64,000 bases of DNA from JAAYCI01 sp964370295 (GTDB lineage: Bacteria; Bacillota; Clostridia; Oscillospirales; Ruminococcaceae): assembly GCA_964370295.1 (NCBI GenBank), contig CAYJIR010000008.1, forward strand, positions 4,340-68,339, given 5' to 3'. The position numbers and the translations under genes were made by a program. Positions 26,729 to 35,088 of this stretch are shown piece by piece (the first letter of the stretch is position 1; each line of letters opens with the position of its first letter). The notes beneath the pieces were generated by a model. The model was not told the origin of the DNA. It worked only from the letters and a program-made list of their open reading frames with translations, and searched no databases.

Positions 26729-26757
26729 GGGCTCCCATTTATTGGGGGCCCTTTTTA
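26729..26757 (+). terminator. Riboswitch expression-platform terminator
   Basis: GGGCTCCC (26729-26736) pairs with GGGGGCCC (26744-26751), followed by TTTTT. It lies between the cobalamin aptamer and the binding-protein start. Confidence 0.75.
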
Positions 26758-26795
26758 ACATAATTCTATAAAATAAGAAGGAAGGAAGATTTACA

Positions 26796-27839
26796 ATGAA
26801 GAAATTCTTACGTAGTGCACTGTGTGGTGCTTTGGCTGTGGCTGTTTTGGCCGCCTGTGCCCCGGCAGAAGAGGCAGTGTCTTCAGCATCTACCCTGCAA
26901 AGCCAGAGTGAGGCAGGTGAAAGCGCATCTATGATAGCAAACCAGACTACACTCACAGATATGAACGGACGCGAAGTAGTGCTGGATAGCACTATTGAAA
27001 GAGTCATAGCCTTGGCACCATCCGATGCTGAAATTATCTACGCCCTGGGCGCGGGAGACAAATTAATTGGGCGCGGTGAATATTGCGATTATCCCGAAGC
27101 TGTGCTAGATGTACCCGTGGTGCAAACAGGAAGTGAAACCAATATTGAAGAGATTTTGGCCCTGGAGCCACAGCTAGTGGTAATGAACACGATGGCACAG
27201 CCCATGGAAGATATAGACCAGTTAGAAAATGCCGGGATACCGGTTCTCACCACTGCCAGTGTAGACATCGCCGGCGTTTATGAAAGCATCGAAATGCTTG
27301 GGGTAGCCTTAGAGGCCCAAGAACAGGCCGACACTTTAATTTCTGATATGCAAGCAGATTTTGACACCTTAGTGCAAACCGTGGGCGAGCAAAGTGAATC
27401 CAAAACAATCTATTTTGAAGTATCACCCTTAGAGTTTGGCCTTTGGACGGCCGGGAACAATACTTTCATGAATGAAATCGCCACTTTATTGGGCCTAGAG
27501 AACGCCTTTTCCGATGTGGAGGGCTGGGCCGAAATTTCCGAAGAACAAGTGCTGGAGCGCAACCCCGATGCCATAGTTACCATTGCCATGTACTTTGGAG
27601 AAGGCCCCCTGCCCGACGAAGAAATTCTTTCGAGAAACGGATGGCAACAACTTTCGGCCGTGCAAAATGCACAAGTATTTTCCTTGCCAGAGGATGAACT
27701 ATCTAGACCCGGCCCGCGTCTGGTAGAGGGCGCACAAGCTCTGGCGCAGGCAGTTTATGGAATTCCTGCTGAGGCAGACGAAACACAGGCCGCTTCGGAA
27801 GAAAGTGAGCTGGTTAGCTCTTCCACCAGTACCAGCTAA
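26796..27839 (+). CDS. BtuF-like ABC transporter substrate-binding lipoprotein (predicted cobamide uptake)
   Basis: This is a 347-residue lipoprotein. The signal peptide ends in a lipobox VLAAC (Cys at about 22), followed by a Ser/Glu-rich linker. The mature part is the helical-backbone metal-receptor fold (BtuF/FepB class): DMNGREVVLD, RVIALAPSDAEIIYALGAGDKLIGRGEYCDYP, EEILALEPQLVV, and a long central helix. The upstream cobalamin riboswitch argues for B12 or cobinamide binding rather than a siderophore. The C-terminus has a Ser/Glu-rich tail. No permease or ATPase gene follows, so its BtuCD partners must lie elsewhere. The start ATG follows AAGAAGGAAGG. Confidence 0.85.
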   Translation: MKKFLRSALCGALAVAVLAACAPAEEAVSSASTLQSQSEAGESASMIANQTTLTDMNGREVVLDSTIERVIALAPSDAEIIYALGAGDKLIGRGEYCDYPEAVLDVPVVQTGSETNIEEILALEPQLVVMNTMAQPMEDIDQLENAGIPVLTTASVDIAGVYESIEMLGVALEAQEQADTLISDMQADFDTLVQTVGEQSESKTIYFEVSPLEFGLWTAGNNTFMNEIATLLGLENAFSDVEGWAEISEEQVLERNPDAIVTIAMYFGEGPLPDEEILSRNGWQQLSAVQNAQVFSLPEDELSRPGPRLVEGAQALAQAVYGIPAEADETQAASEESELVSSSTSTS

Positions 27840-27894
27840 AAATAGCAACCTTGTCCCCTTTTTATGGCTTCATGTATAAGTTTGCATAAAATAC

Positions 27895-27937
27895 CGCCTA
27901 CCCACGGTGTGAACGTGTTGAGGTAGGCGTTATTTTT
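27895..27937 (+). terminator. Terminator after the BtuF-like gene
   Basis: CGCCTACC (27895-27902) and GGTAGGCG (27922-27929) enclose a 19-base loop and are followed by TTATTTTTG. It overlaps the stop codon of the convergent YesL-like gene. Confidence 0.75.
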
Positions 27938-28739
27938 GTTCGGTATTCCACTGGTCTTCCCGCCTCTTTTTCAAGGTTTCATCAATTTTAAAAGTATTAT
28001 CTATTTTGGGCCAAACCCAAAGCATCTGTATCAACATGGGAAGCGATATCCCCAAAAAAAGCAAAATAGGCAAAGAAAACGGAAAAAATACCATTTGTAA
28101 TAGCAGAAGACCACTCCCTAAAATGGCGCCGGGTAAACTGCGTGATATCGTGCCAATTCCCAGTAAAAAACTGTTTCGTAAAATGGCATGAACCGGCAAA
28201 TCCATAAAAGCCATTTGAACAAAAAAAATGGGCAACATAAACACCCAAATGATGCTTGCAAACAAATATAAAGTGTAAAAAAAGACAGGCAATTGGTTTA
28301 TATATACATCGCCCATCAACCACACAAACAAGCCACTTCCTAAGAAAAGCCCAAAACCTATGCCGGGCACGATGGCCTTCTTGAAATTTTCTCTGTAAAT
28401 TTTCCCCCAATCGTGCCAGAAGAAAAAAGACTCATTGCGAAGCATTTGCACAAACAAGTAATAAAAAGATGTTGTAGCCGCCCCCAATGGCAAACAGGCG
28501 GCTATAAAACATAGCAATAATAAAAACCCCATCATGACATTGCCTTGCATAAAATACACACCGGAAAAATAAAAAGCAACTACCGGCCCCAAGATAAAAA
28601 TCAAACACAAAAAATTCATTAGCATAAGTTTACTAAAATGTCGTAAAAACAATTCAACAAAACGCGCCATTCCTTTTTTAACAGGCAAGTCCTTTGGCAC
28701 GCCGGGTCCAGGCTTGTTCCAATCTTTCTTAAACAACAT
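27930..28739 (-). CDS. YesL-like (DUF624) membrane protein
   Basis: This 269-residue integral membrane protein has about five to six hydrophobic segments and a short basic/proline N-terminus (DWNKPGPGVPKD). Pattern and length match the DUF624/YesL family, often encoded near carbohydrate-uptake genes in Bacillota; the biochemical role is unknown. The start follows CAGGAGCGTATAGATA. A lipid kinase gene lies 27 bases upstream on the same strand, so the pair may be co-transcribed. No sugar-uptake genes are next to it, so the usual context is missing. Confidence 0.75.
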   Translation of the reverse strand: MLFKKDWNKPGPGVPKDLPVKKGMARFVELFLRHFSKLMLMNFLCLIFILGPVVAFYFSGVYFMQGNVMMGFLLLLCFIAACLPLGAATTSFYYLFVQMLRNESFFFWHDWGKIYRENFKKAIVPGIGFGLFLGSGLFVWLMGDVYINQLPVFFYTLYLFASIIWVFMLPIFFVQMAFMDLPVHAILRNSFLLGIGTISRSLPGAILGSGLLLLQMVFFPFSLPILLFLGISLPMLIQMLWVWPKIDNTFKIDETLKKRREDQWNTEQK

Positions 28740-28766
28740 TATCTATACGCTCCTGTACCTTTGCTT

Positions 28767-29657
28767 TTAAACAAAGATAGAAATGGCCCTCGGCAACACC
28801 GAAAGGTGAGACTCGCAAAATTCTCCTCCACTTTCCCCATCTAAGGTCCAACGGATAGGATCTTTACTACGAATAACAAAAGACTTCCCTTGCCGTATTT
28901 CTATCAGTGAAGAGGGTAAAAACTCTTGCTTTACCAGGATTTGAGGCAATCCACCAAGATCTGCCAAATTTTTCGGCTTGCGAACCAACAGCAACTCGAA
29001 TAGACCATCATCAAACTTTATTGTATCCTCAATGCGAAAATGCAGGCCGCCCAATGATGTTGTGTTGGTTACCATTCCGAATAAAAACTCACCTTCCAAA
29101 GCCTCACCATCACATTCTACGGTTGCCGTGATGGTGGGCAGATGTGTTAAACGGCCCAAACCTTCAAATACATATGCCAAATGCCCCACCGCATTTTTAA
29201 AATGTTGGTTGGTTGTATACGAAACATCGGTAAAAGCGCCAAAAGCAGCCACATAATTAAAACTTCTCTTATCGAATAGTCCAATATCACAGTGTAACAA
29301 AGCATTTGGCTTCACAATGCGTTTTGCCGCTTCCAGCATATTGTTTTTGGGGATTCCAAGACTGGATGCGAAGTCGTTTGTGGTCCCCCCCGGTATATAC
29401 CCCAACAAGGTAGGCGACTTTCGCTGTATAAGTCCACCAATTACTTCATTTAAGGTTCCGTCTCCGCCACAACACACCAATAAATGATAGGCTTTGCTAT
29501 GGCGATGCGCCCATCTATAAGCATCGCCCATCTTTTGTGTGGGGTGTAGAGTGAGCTGGTATCCACCATCATAAAAAATCTGAACAATCTCCAAAAAATC
29601 ATTTTTCAGTTTATTTCCACCTGTGTGCGGGTTATAAACAAAAAGTGCTTTATTCAC
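28767..29657 (-). CDS. Diacylglycerol kinase-family lipid kinase
   Basis: This 296-residue cytoplasmic or peripheral membrane kinase belongs to the DagK/YegS family. It has the N-terminal NPHTGG loop (about residue 10), the nucleotide-binding CCGGDGTLNEVIGGL (about 60-74), GYIPGGTTNDFASSLGIP, and the C-terminal TLDGE motif (RWTLDGESGG). Such enzymes phosphorylate diacylglycerol or related lipids. The GTG at 29657 is preferred as start because GGAGG lies nine bases ahead and the protein then begins like its relatives; the in-frame ATG further upstream lacks this. It follows prfC by 41 bases on the same strand. Confidence 0.9.
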   Translation of the reverse strand: MNKALFVYNPHTGGNKLKNDFLEIVQIFYDGGYQLTLHPTQKMGDAYRWAHRHSKAYHLLVCCGGDGTLNEVIGGLIQRKSPTLLGYIPGGTTNDFASSLGIPKNNMLEAAKRIVKPNALLHCDIGLFDKRSFNYVAAFGAFTDVSYTTNQHFKNAVGHLAYVFEGLGRLTHLPTITATVECDGEALEGEFLFGMVTNTTSLGGLHFRIEDTIKFDDGLFELLLVRKPKNLADLGGLPQILVKQEFLPSSLIEIRQGKSFVIRSKDPIRWTLDGESGGEFCESHLSVLPRAISIFV

Positions 29658-29698
29658 AATTTTTATCCTCCAATCCAACACAAATTCTTTGTAATCTG

Positions 29699-31297
29699 CT
29701 ATTTTGTGAAATGGCTTTCTCCAAATTCTGACAAGACTAACCCTTTATTATGTTCTTCAGCCCAACCTATATTCCAAAAGCTGGTAAATAGCAACAAACC
29801 ACGGCCCCGCATGTCTTCGGCAGGCTTAGAATCGCTTGAAATATCCAACTGTGTTAAGGGTACTTCGCTTTTTCCTACCCAACGTATATAGCTATAAGGA
29901 AGCTTTTCTAACAAAATATCTACATTATATTCGTTTTTTAAACGATATTCCAGCACCTCAAATTGCAACACACCCACAGCACCCACAATAATTTCTTCCA
30001 TGCCGCCACCCACCTGCCGGAAAATTTGGATGGCACCTTCTTGGGCAATTTGCTCAATACCTTTTACAAACTGTTTTCGTTTCATAGTGTCTTTTTGGCG
30101 CACTTTGGCGAAATGTTCCGGTGCAAAAACAGGTATGGGGTCGAAACTAAAACGTTCTTTAGATGCATTAAGAGTATCCCCAATAGAAAAAATTCCCGGA
30201 TCGAAAACACCTAAAATATCCCCTGCATAGGCTTCTTGCACTATTTCCCGTTCTTCGGCCATCATCTGCTGCGCCTGAGAAATTCGAATCATTTTTTCAG
30301 CTTGCTCGTGGCGCACTTCCATGCCTTTTTCAAAACGACCACTACATACACGCATAAAAGCAATCCGATCGCGGTGGGTTTTATTCATATTGGCTTGAAT
30401 TTTAAAAACAAAAGCTGAAAAATCTTCCGAAAACGGGTCTATCTCTCCGGCTTTCGTCTTGCGTGCAAGCGGCGGCGGCGTAAGTTGCAAAAAAGATTTT
30501 AAAAATGGCTCCACACCAAAATTTGTGAGCCCAGAACCAAAAAAAACAGGCGTAAGTTGTCCTGCCAGCACGGCCTCTTCCTCATAGTGGCTGCCCGCAC
30601 CATCTAATAATTCAATATCATCTAACAATATCATATGTGCATCCGCACCTATTTGCTCATCGATACCATCTTTACCCAGCTGCGCTTCAAAACTTTCCAC
30701 TTTTTTCGAGCCGCGCAGCACGGAGGAAAAGGTGATAATCTCTTTGTGCTCTCTATCGTATACCCCTTGGAACTCTTTTCCGCTGCCAATAGGCCAGTTC
30801 ATAGCGTAGGTATCTATACCAAGCACCTCTTCAATATCGGTAAGCAAATCGAGTGGCGGTTTTGCCTCTCTGTCCATTTTATTCACAAAGGTAAAAATCG
30901 GAATTCCCCGCATCACACACACTTTAAAAAGTTTTTTTGTTTGTGCTTCCACCCCTTTTGCTGCATCTATAACCATCACGGCTGCATCTGCCGCCATCAA
31001 GGTGCGGTAGGTATCCTCCGAGAAATCTTGGTGACCGGGGGTGTCTAAAATATTAACACAATAACCATCGTATTCAAATTGCAGTACGCTACTTGTGACC
31101 GAAATGCCGCGCTGTTTCTCAATTTCCATCCAATCGGACACAGCATGACGCGTATTTTTTTGTCCCTTTACACTGCCGGCCAGCTGTATAGCGCCTCCGT
31201 ATAAAAGCAATTTTTCTGTTAAAGTTGTTTTGCCCGCATCCGGATGGCTGATGATGGCAAAAGTGCGCCTTCTATTAATTTCTTCCCGTGTTGTCAT
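29699..31297 (-). CDS. prfC: Peptide chain release factor 3
   Basis: RF3 is a translational GTPase that recycles RF1/RF2 from terminated ribosomes. The 532 residues are standard. The G domain has SHPDAGKTTLTEKLL (G1), DTPGHQDFSEDT (G3, with the catalytic His), and FVNKMDREAKPPLDLLTDIE, which distinguishes RF3 from EF-G. Domains II and III follow, with the RF3-type HEQAEKMIRISQAQQMMAEE. The start follows GGGAGGGAAAGC. It heads the minus-strand group prfC, lipid kinase, yesL-like gene. The intact G motifs contrast with the EF-G-like gene at 18504. Confidence 0.96.
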   Translation of the reverse strand: MTTREEINRRRTFAIISHPDAGKTTLTEKLLLYGGAIQLAGSVKGQKNTRHAVSDWMEIEKQRGISVTSSVLQFEYDGYCVNILDTPGHQDFSEDTYRTLMAADAAVMVIDAAKGVEAQTKKLFKVCVMRGIPIFTFVNKMDREAKPPLDLLTDIEEVLGIDTYAMNWPIGSGKEFQGVYDREHKEIITFSSVLRGSKKVESFEAQLGKDGIDEQIGADAHMILLDDIELLDGAGSHYEEEAVLAGQLTPVFFGSGLTNFGVEPFLKSFLQLTPPPLARKTKAGEIDPFSEDFSAFVFKIQANMNKTHRDRIAFMRVCSGRFEKGMEVRHEQAEKMIRISQAQQMMAEEREIVQEAYAGDILGVFDPGIFSIGDTLNASKERFSFDPIPVFAPEHFAKVRQKDTMKRKQFVKGIEQIAQEGAIQIFRQVGGGMEEIIVGAVGVLQFEVLEYRLKNEYNVDILLEKLPYSYIRWVGKSEVPLTQLDISSDSKPAEDMRGRGLLLFTSFWNIGWAEEHNKGLVLSEFGESHFTK

Positions 31298-31339
31298 GCT
31301 TTCCCTCCCGGCACCAAATCGCCGTATCGTAACAAAATA

Positions 31340-32122
31340 TTAATTGGATGATAGAGGACGATAATCAATACGCTGCACGGCAATGCATCGTCCATTCACA
31401 TCATCCAAAGTAAACAAAGCCGCATTGAGCATACAAGGCCCCTCATGCACTTGCATTTGCACAGGCACATGGTCTTTTTGCCTTTGGATAGCCAATGCAG
31501 GCCGAACCCCGATAACGCTGTGAATAGGACCTGTCATGCCAAGGTCGGTGATATAACCCGTTTGTTTTGGCAAAATTTGATCATCTGCTGTTTGCACATG
31601 GGTGTGCGTGCCAAACACAATGCTTACGCGCCCGTCTAGATAATGGGCCAAAGCTTGTTTTTCTGCGCTGGCCTCTGCGTGGAAATCAACCAAAGTGAAT
31701 TTTGCTTGTGTTTTTTTTAATAAGTCATCCACACGCTTAAACGGGTTGTCTATGGGTTCCAAAAAAGAAATCCCTGCCAAGTTGATGACACAAACCGTTC
31801 CCAAACGCCCCATATCAATGGTGCAACAACCATTTTCATCATCGGTATAGGGGTAGTTTGCCGGATGTAAAACCGCTGGGTTTTCGCCATAAAGCTCTTC
31901 GCCGGCACGGCGATAGCAATGATTTCCGGTGGTTACAACATCGGCAAAATTCAAAAGTTCATCCGCTTCCTTTTGTGTAATGCCCACGCCACTGTGGTGG
32001 CAATTTTCGCCATTGACAATAATAAAATCTGCCTCATATTTTCTTTTCAAATATGGCGCTGCCTGCCGAAACAAAGTAAGACCTGGCTGTCCCACCACAT
32101 CACCGATGCATAAAAATTTCAA
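31340..32122 (-). CDS. ymdB: YmdB-family metallophosphoesterase
   Basis: This 260-residue dimetal phosphoesterase is related to B. subtilis YmdB, which hydrolyses cyclic nucleotides in vitro and affects biofilm and motility decisions. Metal ligands are visible in CIGDVVGQPG, VNGENCHHSGVG, TTGNHCYRR, DFHAEA and VFGTHTHVQTAD. A TTG at 32122 is taken as start because GAGG lies seven bases ahead and the protein then begins LKFLCIGDVV like its relatives. It follows rny on the same strand, the usual neighbour in Bacillota, with a hairpin in the 165-base gap. Confidence 0.93.
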   Translation of the reverse strand: MKFLCIGDVVGQPGLTLFRQAAPYLKRKYEADFIIVNGENCHHSGVGITQKEADELLNFADVVTTGNHCYRRAGEELYGENPAVLHPANYPYTDDENGCCTIDMGRLGTVCVINLAGISFLEPIDNPFKRVDDLLKKTQAKFTLVDFHAEASAEKQALAHYLDGRVSIVFGTHTHVQTADDQILPKQTGYITDLGMTGPIHSVIGVRPALAIQRQKDHVPVQMQVHEGPCMLNAALFTLDDVNGRCIAVQRIDYRPLSSN

Positions 32123-32150
32123 ACTGTTTACCTCGTTTGTTTTACAAGAA

Positions 32151-32181
32151 AACTGCCGAGAAGCACAAGCTCCCGGCAGTT
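32151..32181 (-). terminator. Hairpin between rny and ymdB (attenuator or terminator)
   Basis: AACTGCCG (32151-32158) pairs with CGGCAGTT (32174-32181), 29 bases before the ymdB start on the minus strand. Only a short T-stretch follows, so readthrough into ymdB is plausible. Confidence 0.45.
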
Positions 32182-32287
32182 GCACTTTTTTCGATGGTTA
32201 CCGAAAAAACTCATGACATACACGAATACACAATACCATTTCCATCGGCAAAATTAGGGATTGCTTTTAAACTGCAGATAGCACCCA

Positions 32288-33850
32288 TTATTTTGCATAG
32301 TCAATTGCTCGGCTTTCGCGCACAACGCTCACCTTAATTTGGCCGGGATAATCAAGGTCGTTTTCTATCTTTTGGCTAATGTCATGTGCCAAAATCACCA
32401 ATTCATCATCACCTATACGGTCCGGCTTCACCATAATACGCACTTCGCGGCCGGCCTGAATGGCAAAGCTACTTTCCACACCTTCAAAACCTTTGGCGAT
32501 ATCTTCCAAAGCTTCCAAGCGCTTGATATAACTTTCCAAATTTTCACGTCGTGCACCAGGCCTTGCTGCCGAAATAGCATCGGCAGCCATAACAATAAAT
32601 GCCAGTGGCGTTTTGGGCTCAACATCACCATGGTGTGCTTCGATAGCATGTATCACAGCCGGATTTTCTTTGTACTTCTTGGCAATTTCAACGCCAATTT
32701 GCACATGGCTTCCTTCAATTTCATGATCTAGTGCTTTCCCGATATCATGCAATAAACCGGCACGCTTTGCCTGGCCTACATTAAGACCAAGTTCCGCCGC
32801 CATTACTCCGGAAAGGTAGGCAACCTCTAGAGAATGGTTAAGCACATTTTGCCCATAACTGGTGCGGTAGCGCAAACGACCTAGCAGTTTCACAATATCT
32901 GGGTGCACGCTGTGCACACCCACTTCCATCACAGCTTTTTCGCCCTCGCGTTTCATCACCAATTCCAAATCTTTACGACATTTCTCTACAGTTTCTTCAA
33001 TACGCGCAGGGTGGATACGTCCGTCGGCAATTAATTTTTCTAAAGCCTGGCGTGCCACTTCACGGCGAACCGGATCAAAACTGGATAGAGTGATGGCTTC
33101 GGGCGTGTCGTCGATAATTAAATCTACACCCGTGGCTGTTTCTAGGGCACGGATATTGCGTCCCTCGCGCCCTATGATGCGCCCTTTCATCTCATCGTTC
33201 GGCAAATTGGCCACCGAGATGGTTACCTCGCTGGAATGATCGGCCGCACAACGGGCAATGGCTGTACTGATAAGCTCTTTTGCCATACTTTCCGCTTCGT
33301 CTTTAAGCGTGGTTTCATATGCGGCAATGCGCATGGCTTTTTCATGGCCCAACTGTTCGTCTAAACGCGCCATCAAAACCTTCCGCGCCTCTTCTTGCGT
33401 CATAGAAGCCACGCTCTCTAGCTTTTCTAGCTGACGTTGTTTCATCTGATCGATCTCTGCCAGTTTTGCCTCGGCCAGGGCCTCTTTCTGATGAAAATCT
33501 TCCTCTTTTTTCTCCAATGCTGCGGTTTTCTTGTCTAAGTTATCTTCTTTTTGGTCAATGCGCTTTTCGGCACGAGAAATTTCAGCCCTGCGTTCTTTGG
33601 CTTCCTTTTCTGCCTCTTGTTTAAACTGATATGCTTTTTCTTTAGCTTCTACTGTGGTTTCTTTCAGTTTTTGTTCTGCGGTTTTAATGGCCTCGTTTAC
33701 AATTTTAACAGCCTCTTCTTCGGCCGATCCTAAGGTGCTTTCCGCTGTGCGCCGGCGGTAGGAAACCCCGCCGATAAAGCCCAATACGGCCGCCAATGCG
33801 ACACCAACAACGAGAACCACCCACATAATGGTGGATGCAAATAACAACAA
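32288..33850 (-). CDS. rny: Ribonuclease Y
   Basis: This membrane-anchored endoribonuclease starts decay of many mRNAs and riboswitch RNAs in Bacillota. The 520 residues show an N-terminal transmembrane segment (about 8-28), a long charged coiled coil (about 35-190), a KH RNA-binding domain (GRIIGREGRNIRALE, about 215-229), and the HD domain with HDIGKALDHEIEGSH. All expected catalytic motifs are present. The start is a TTG at 33850, chosen for AAGGAG about seven bases upstream. ymdB lies downstream as in many relatives. Confidence 0.96.
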   Translation of the reverse strand: MLLFASTIMWVVLVVGVALAAVLGFIGGVSYRRRTAESTLGSAEEEAVKIVNEAIKTAEQKLKETTVEAKEKAYQFKQEAEKEAKERRAEISRAEKRIDQKEDNLDKKTAALEKKEEDFHQKEALAEAKLAEIDQMKQRQLEKLESVASMTQEEARKVLMARLDEQLGHEKAMRIAAYETTLKDEAESMAKELISTAIARCAADHSSEVTISVANLPNDEMKGRIIGREGRNIRALETATGVDLIIDDTPEAITLSSFDPVRREVARQALEKLIADGRIHPARIEETVEKCRKDLELVMKREGEKAVMEVGVHSVHPDIVKLLGRLRYRTSYGQNVLNHSLEVAYLSGVMAAELGLNVGQAKRAGLLHDIGKALDHEIEGSHVQIGVEIAKKYKENPAVIHAIEAHHGDVEPKTPLAFIVMAADAISAARPGARRENLESYIKRLEALEDIAKGFEGVESSFAIQAGREVRIMVKPDRIGDDELVILAHDISQKIENDLDYPGQIKVSVVRESRAIDYAK

Positions 33851-33863
33851 AAGTCAACTCCTT

Positions 33864-34166
33864 ACTTGTGTAAAATAGCAGGAGCTTTACATTCTTGCTA
33901 CAGATGGGTACCAACCATAATTTGATTCTTAAAAAATAACAAAATAGCAAGGTCAAAACCTAGCTATATATCAAAATATCAAAAAACGGCATTTCCCGTT
34001 ATGCTTTAAAGAATAATAAGCTCTCTGCAGATGAATATAAGCAGGCGTAACATGACACGCTTCGCCGAAACATCTTATATCCTCTATTGTAAAGGGGATG
34101 TATCACTCTTGTCAAGTTAAGTTTCTTTGTAAGCCATCATATTTCACACAAAAAACAATTTAATTC
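33864..34166. other. Intergenic region upstream of rny
   Basis: No gene or repeat-family copy was found. Short hairpins such as AACGGCATTTCCCGTT near 33986 may be part of the rny leader on the minus strand. Confidence 0.35.
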
Positions 34167-34196
34167 TTTACACAAATCTATATATTGTTTTATAAT
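34167..34196 (+). promoter_or_regulatory. Predicted promoter of the hydrogenase-like five-gene set
   Basis: TTTACA (34167-34172), an 18-base spacer and TATAAT (34191-34196), about 90 bases before the first gene. Confidence 0.6.
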
Positions 34197-34286
34197 GGTT
34201 ATTGTACAAAGTGGAGAAAATAAGAGGGAGTGGCTTTATTTCGCCAGCATATCCTTGTTGGCATATCACTTGATGAGGAGGACTTT

Positions 34287-34667
34287 ATGAAAATTAAGGA
34301 AATTGCCGAAATTTTAAATGCCTCGGTGCTATGTGGTGCGGCCGACCCTGAACAAGAGATAAAAACAGCTTGTGGCAGTGACTTAATGAGCGATGTGCTG
34401 GCCTTTGTAAAAGACCAAGGGGTTTTGCTTACCGGGCTGGTAAGCCCGCAGGTAGTGAGAACAGCCAGTATGATGGACATCCATTGCATTGTGTTTGTAC
34501 GCGGAAAACAACCAGATGAAAACCTAATCCTGCTCGCACAGAAAATGGAAATAACTCTTTTATGTACCCGTAAAACTATGTTTTTGGCCTGTGGGCTTTT
34601 ATACAAAAACGGTCTTGGGGAAGGAGAACAAGCCCATGGCAGAAGCAATGATTCAGCTTCATTATGA
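34287..34667 (+). CDS. DRTGG-domain-like protein, first of two
   Basis: This small protein (126 residues) starts MKIKEIAEILNASVLCGAAD, has GSDLMSDVLAF in the middle and a conserved VVRTASMMDIHCIVFVRGK strand, as in stand-alone DRTGG-domain proteins encoded near iron hydrogenases in Clostridia. DRTGG domains are thought to bind ligands or mediate protein contacts; no enzymatic residues are evident. ATG 34287 is chosen because GATGAGGAGGACTTT precedes it. Its 3' end overlaps the ATPase gene by 32 bases in another frame. It opens a set of five tightly packed genes. Confidence 0.72.
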   Translation: MKIKEIAEILNASVLCGAADPEQEIKTACGSDLMSDVLAFVKDQGVLLTGLVSPQVVRTASMMDIHCIVFVRGKQPDENLILLAQKMEITLLCTRKTMFLACGLLYKNGLGEGEQAHGRSNDSASL

Positions 34668-35067
34668 AGTGCCCGCCGACGACTTCACACGTGCCGGCGA
34701 GGCCAGCTCGGATTTGAAACAACGCCTAAAAAAATTGGGGCTTCCCAATGAAGTTATCCGCCGTGTTTCCATATCTATGTACGAGGGCGAAATCAACTTG
34801 GCTATACATGCGGGGGGCGGTGAAATAACGGTAGAAATTCACCCTGATTGCGTGCGCATGTGCTTGTGTGACAACGGCCCGGGCATTGAAAATATTGAAC
34901 TGGCCATGACCGAGGGTTTCTCTACCGCCTCGGACTCTGTGCGAAAAATGGGCTTTGGCGCCGGCATGGGTTTGCCAAATATGAAACGATATACCGATGA
35001 ATTCGATTTGCAATCTACCGTAGGAAAGGGCACTTGCCTGCGTATGGCTGTGCAAGTATCGCCCTAA
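34636..35067 (+). CDS. HATPase_c ATP-binding protein (anti-sigma-factor kinase-like)
   Basis: This is a 143-residue single-domain GHKL ATPase related to RsbW/SpoIIAB and histidine-kinase catalytic domains. The N box lies in YEGEINLAIHA (about 42-52), G1 in CDNGPGIEN and G2 in GFGAGMGLPNMKRY, followed by a typical GKGTCLRM end. It has no sensor, HisKA or membrane part, so any kinase activity must be directed at a partner protein. The start ATG at 34636 follows AAGGAGAACAAGCCC, inside the end of the preceding gene. The hydrogenase-like gene starts 21 bases downstream, so a functional link between the two is likely. Confidence 0.82.
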   Translation: MAEAMIQLHYEVPADDFTRAGEASSDLKQRLKKLGLPNEVIRRVSISMYEGEINLAIHAGGGEITVEIHPDCVRMCLCDNGPGIENIELAMTEGFSTASDSVRKMGFGAGMGLPNMKRYTDEFDLQSTVGKGTCLRMAVQVSP

Positions 35068-35088
35068 AAATCAAGAAAGGGGTGCAAC

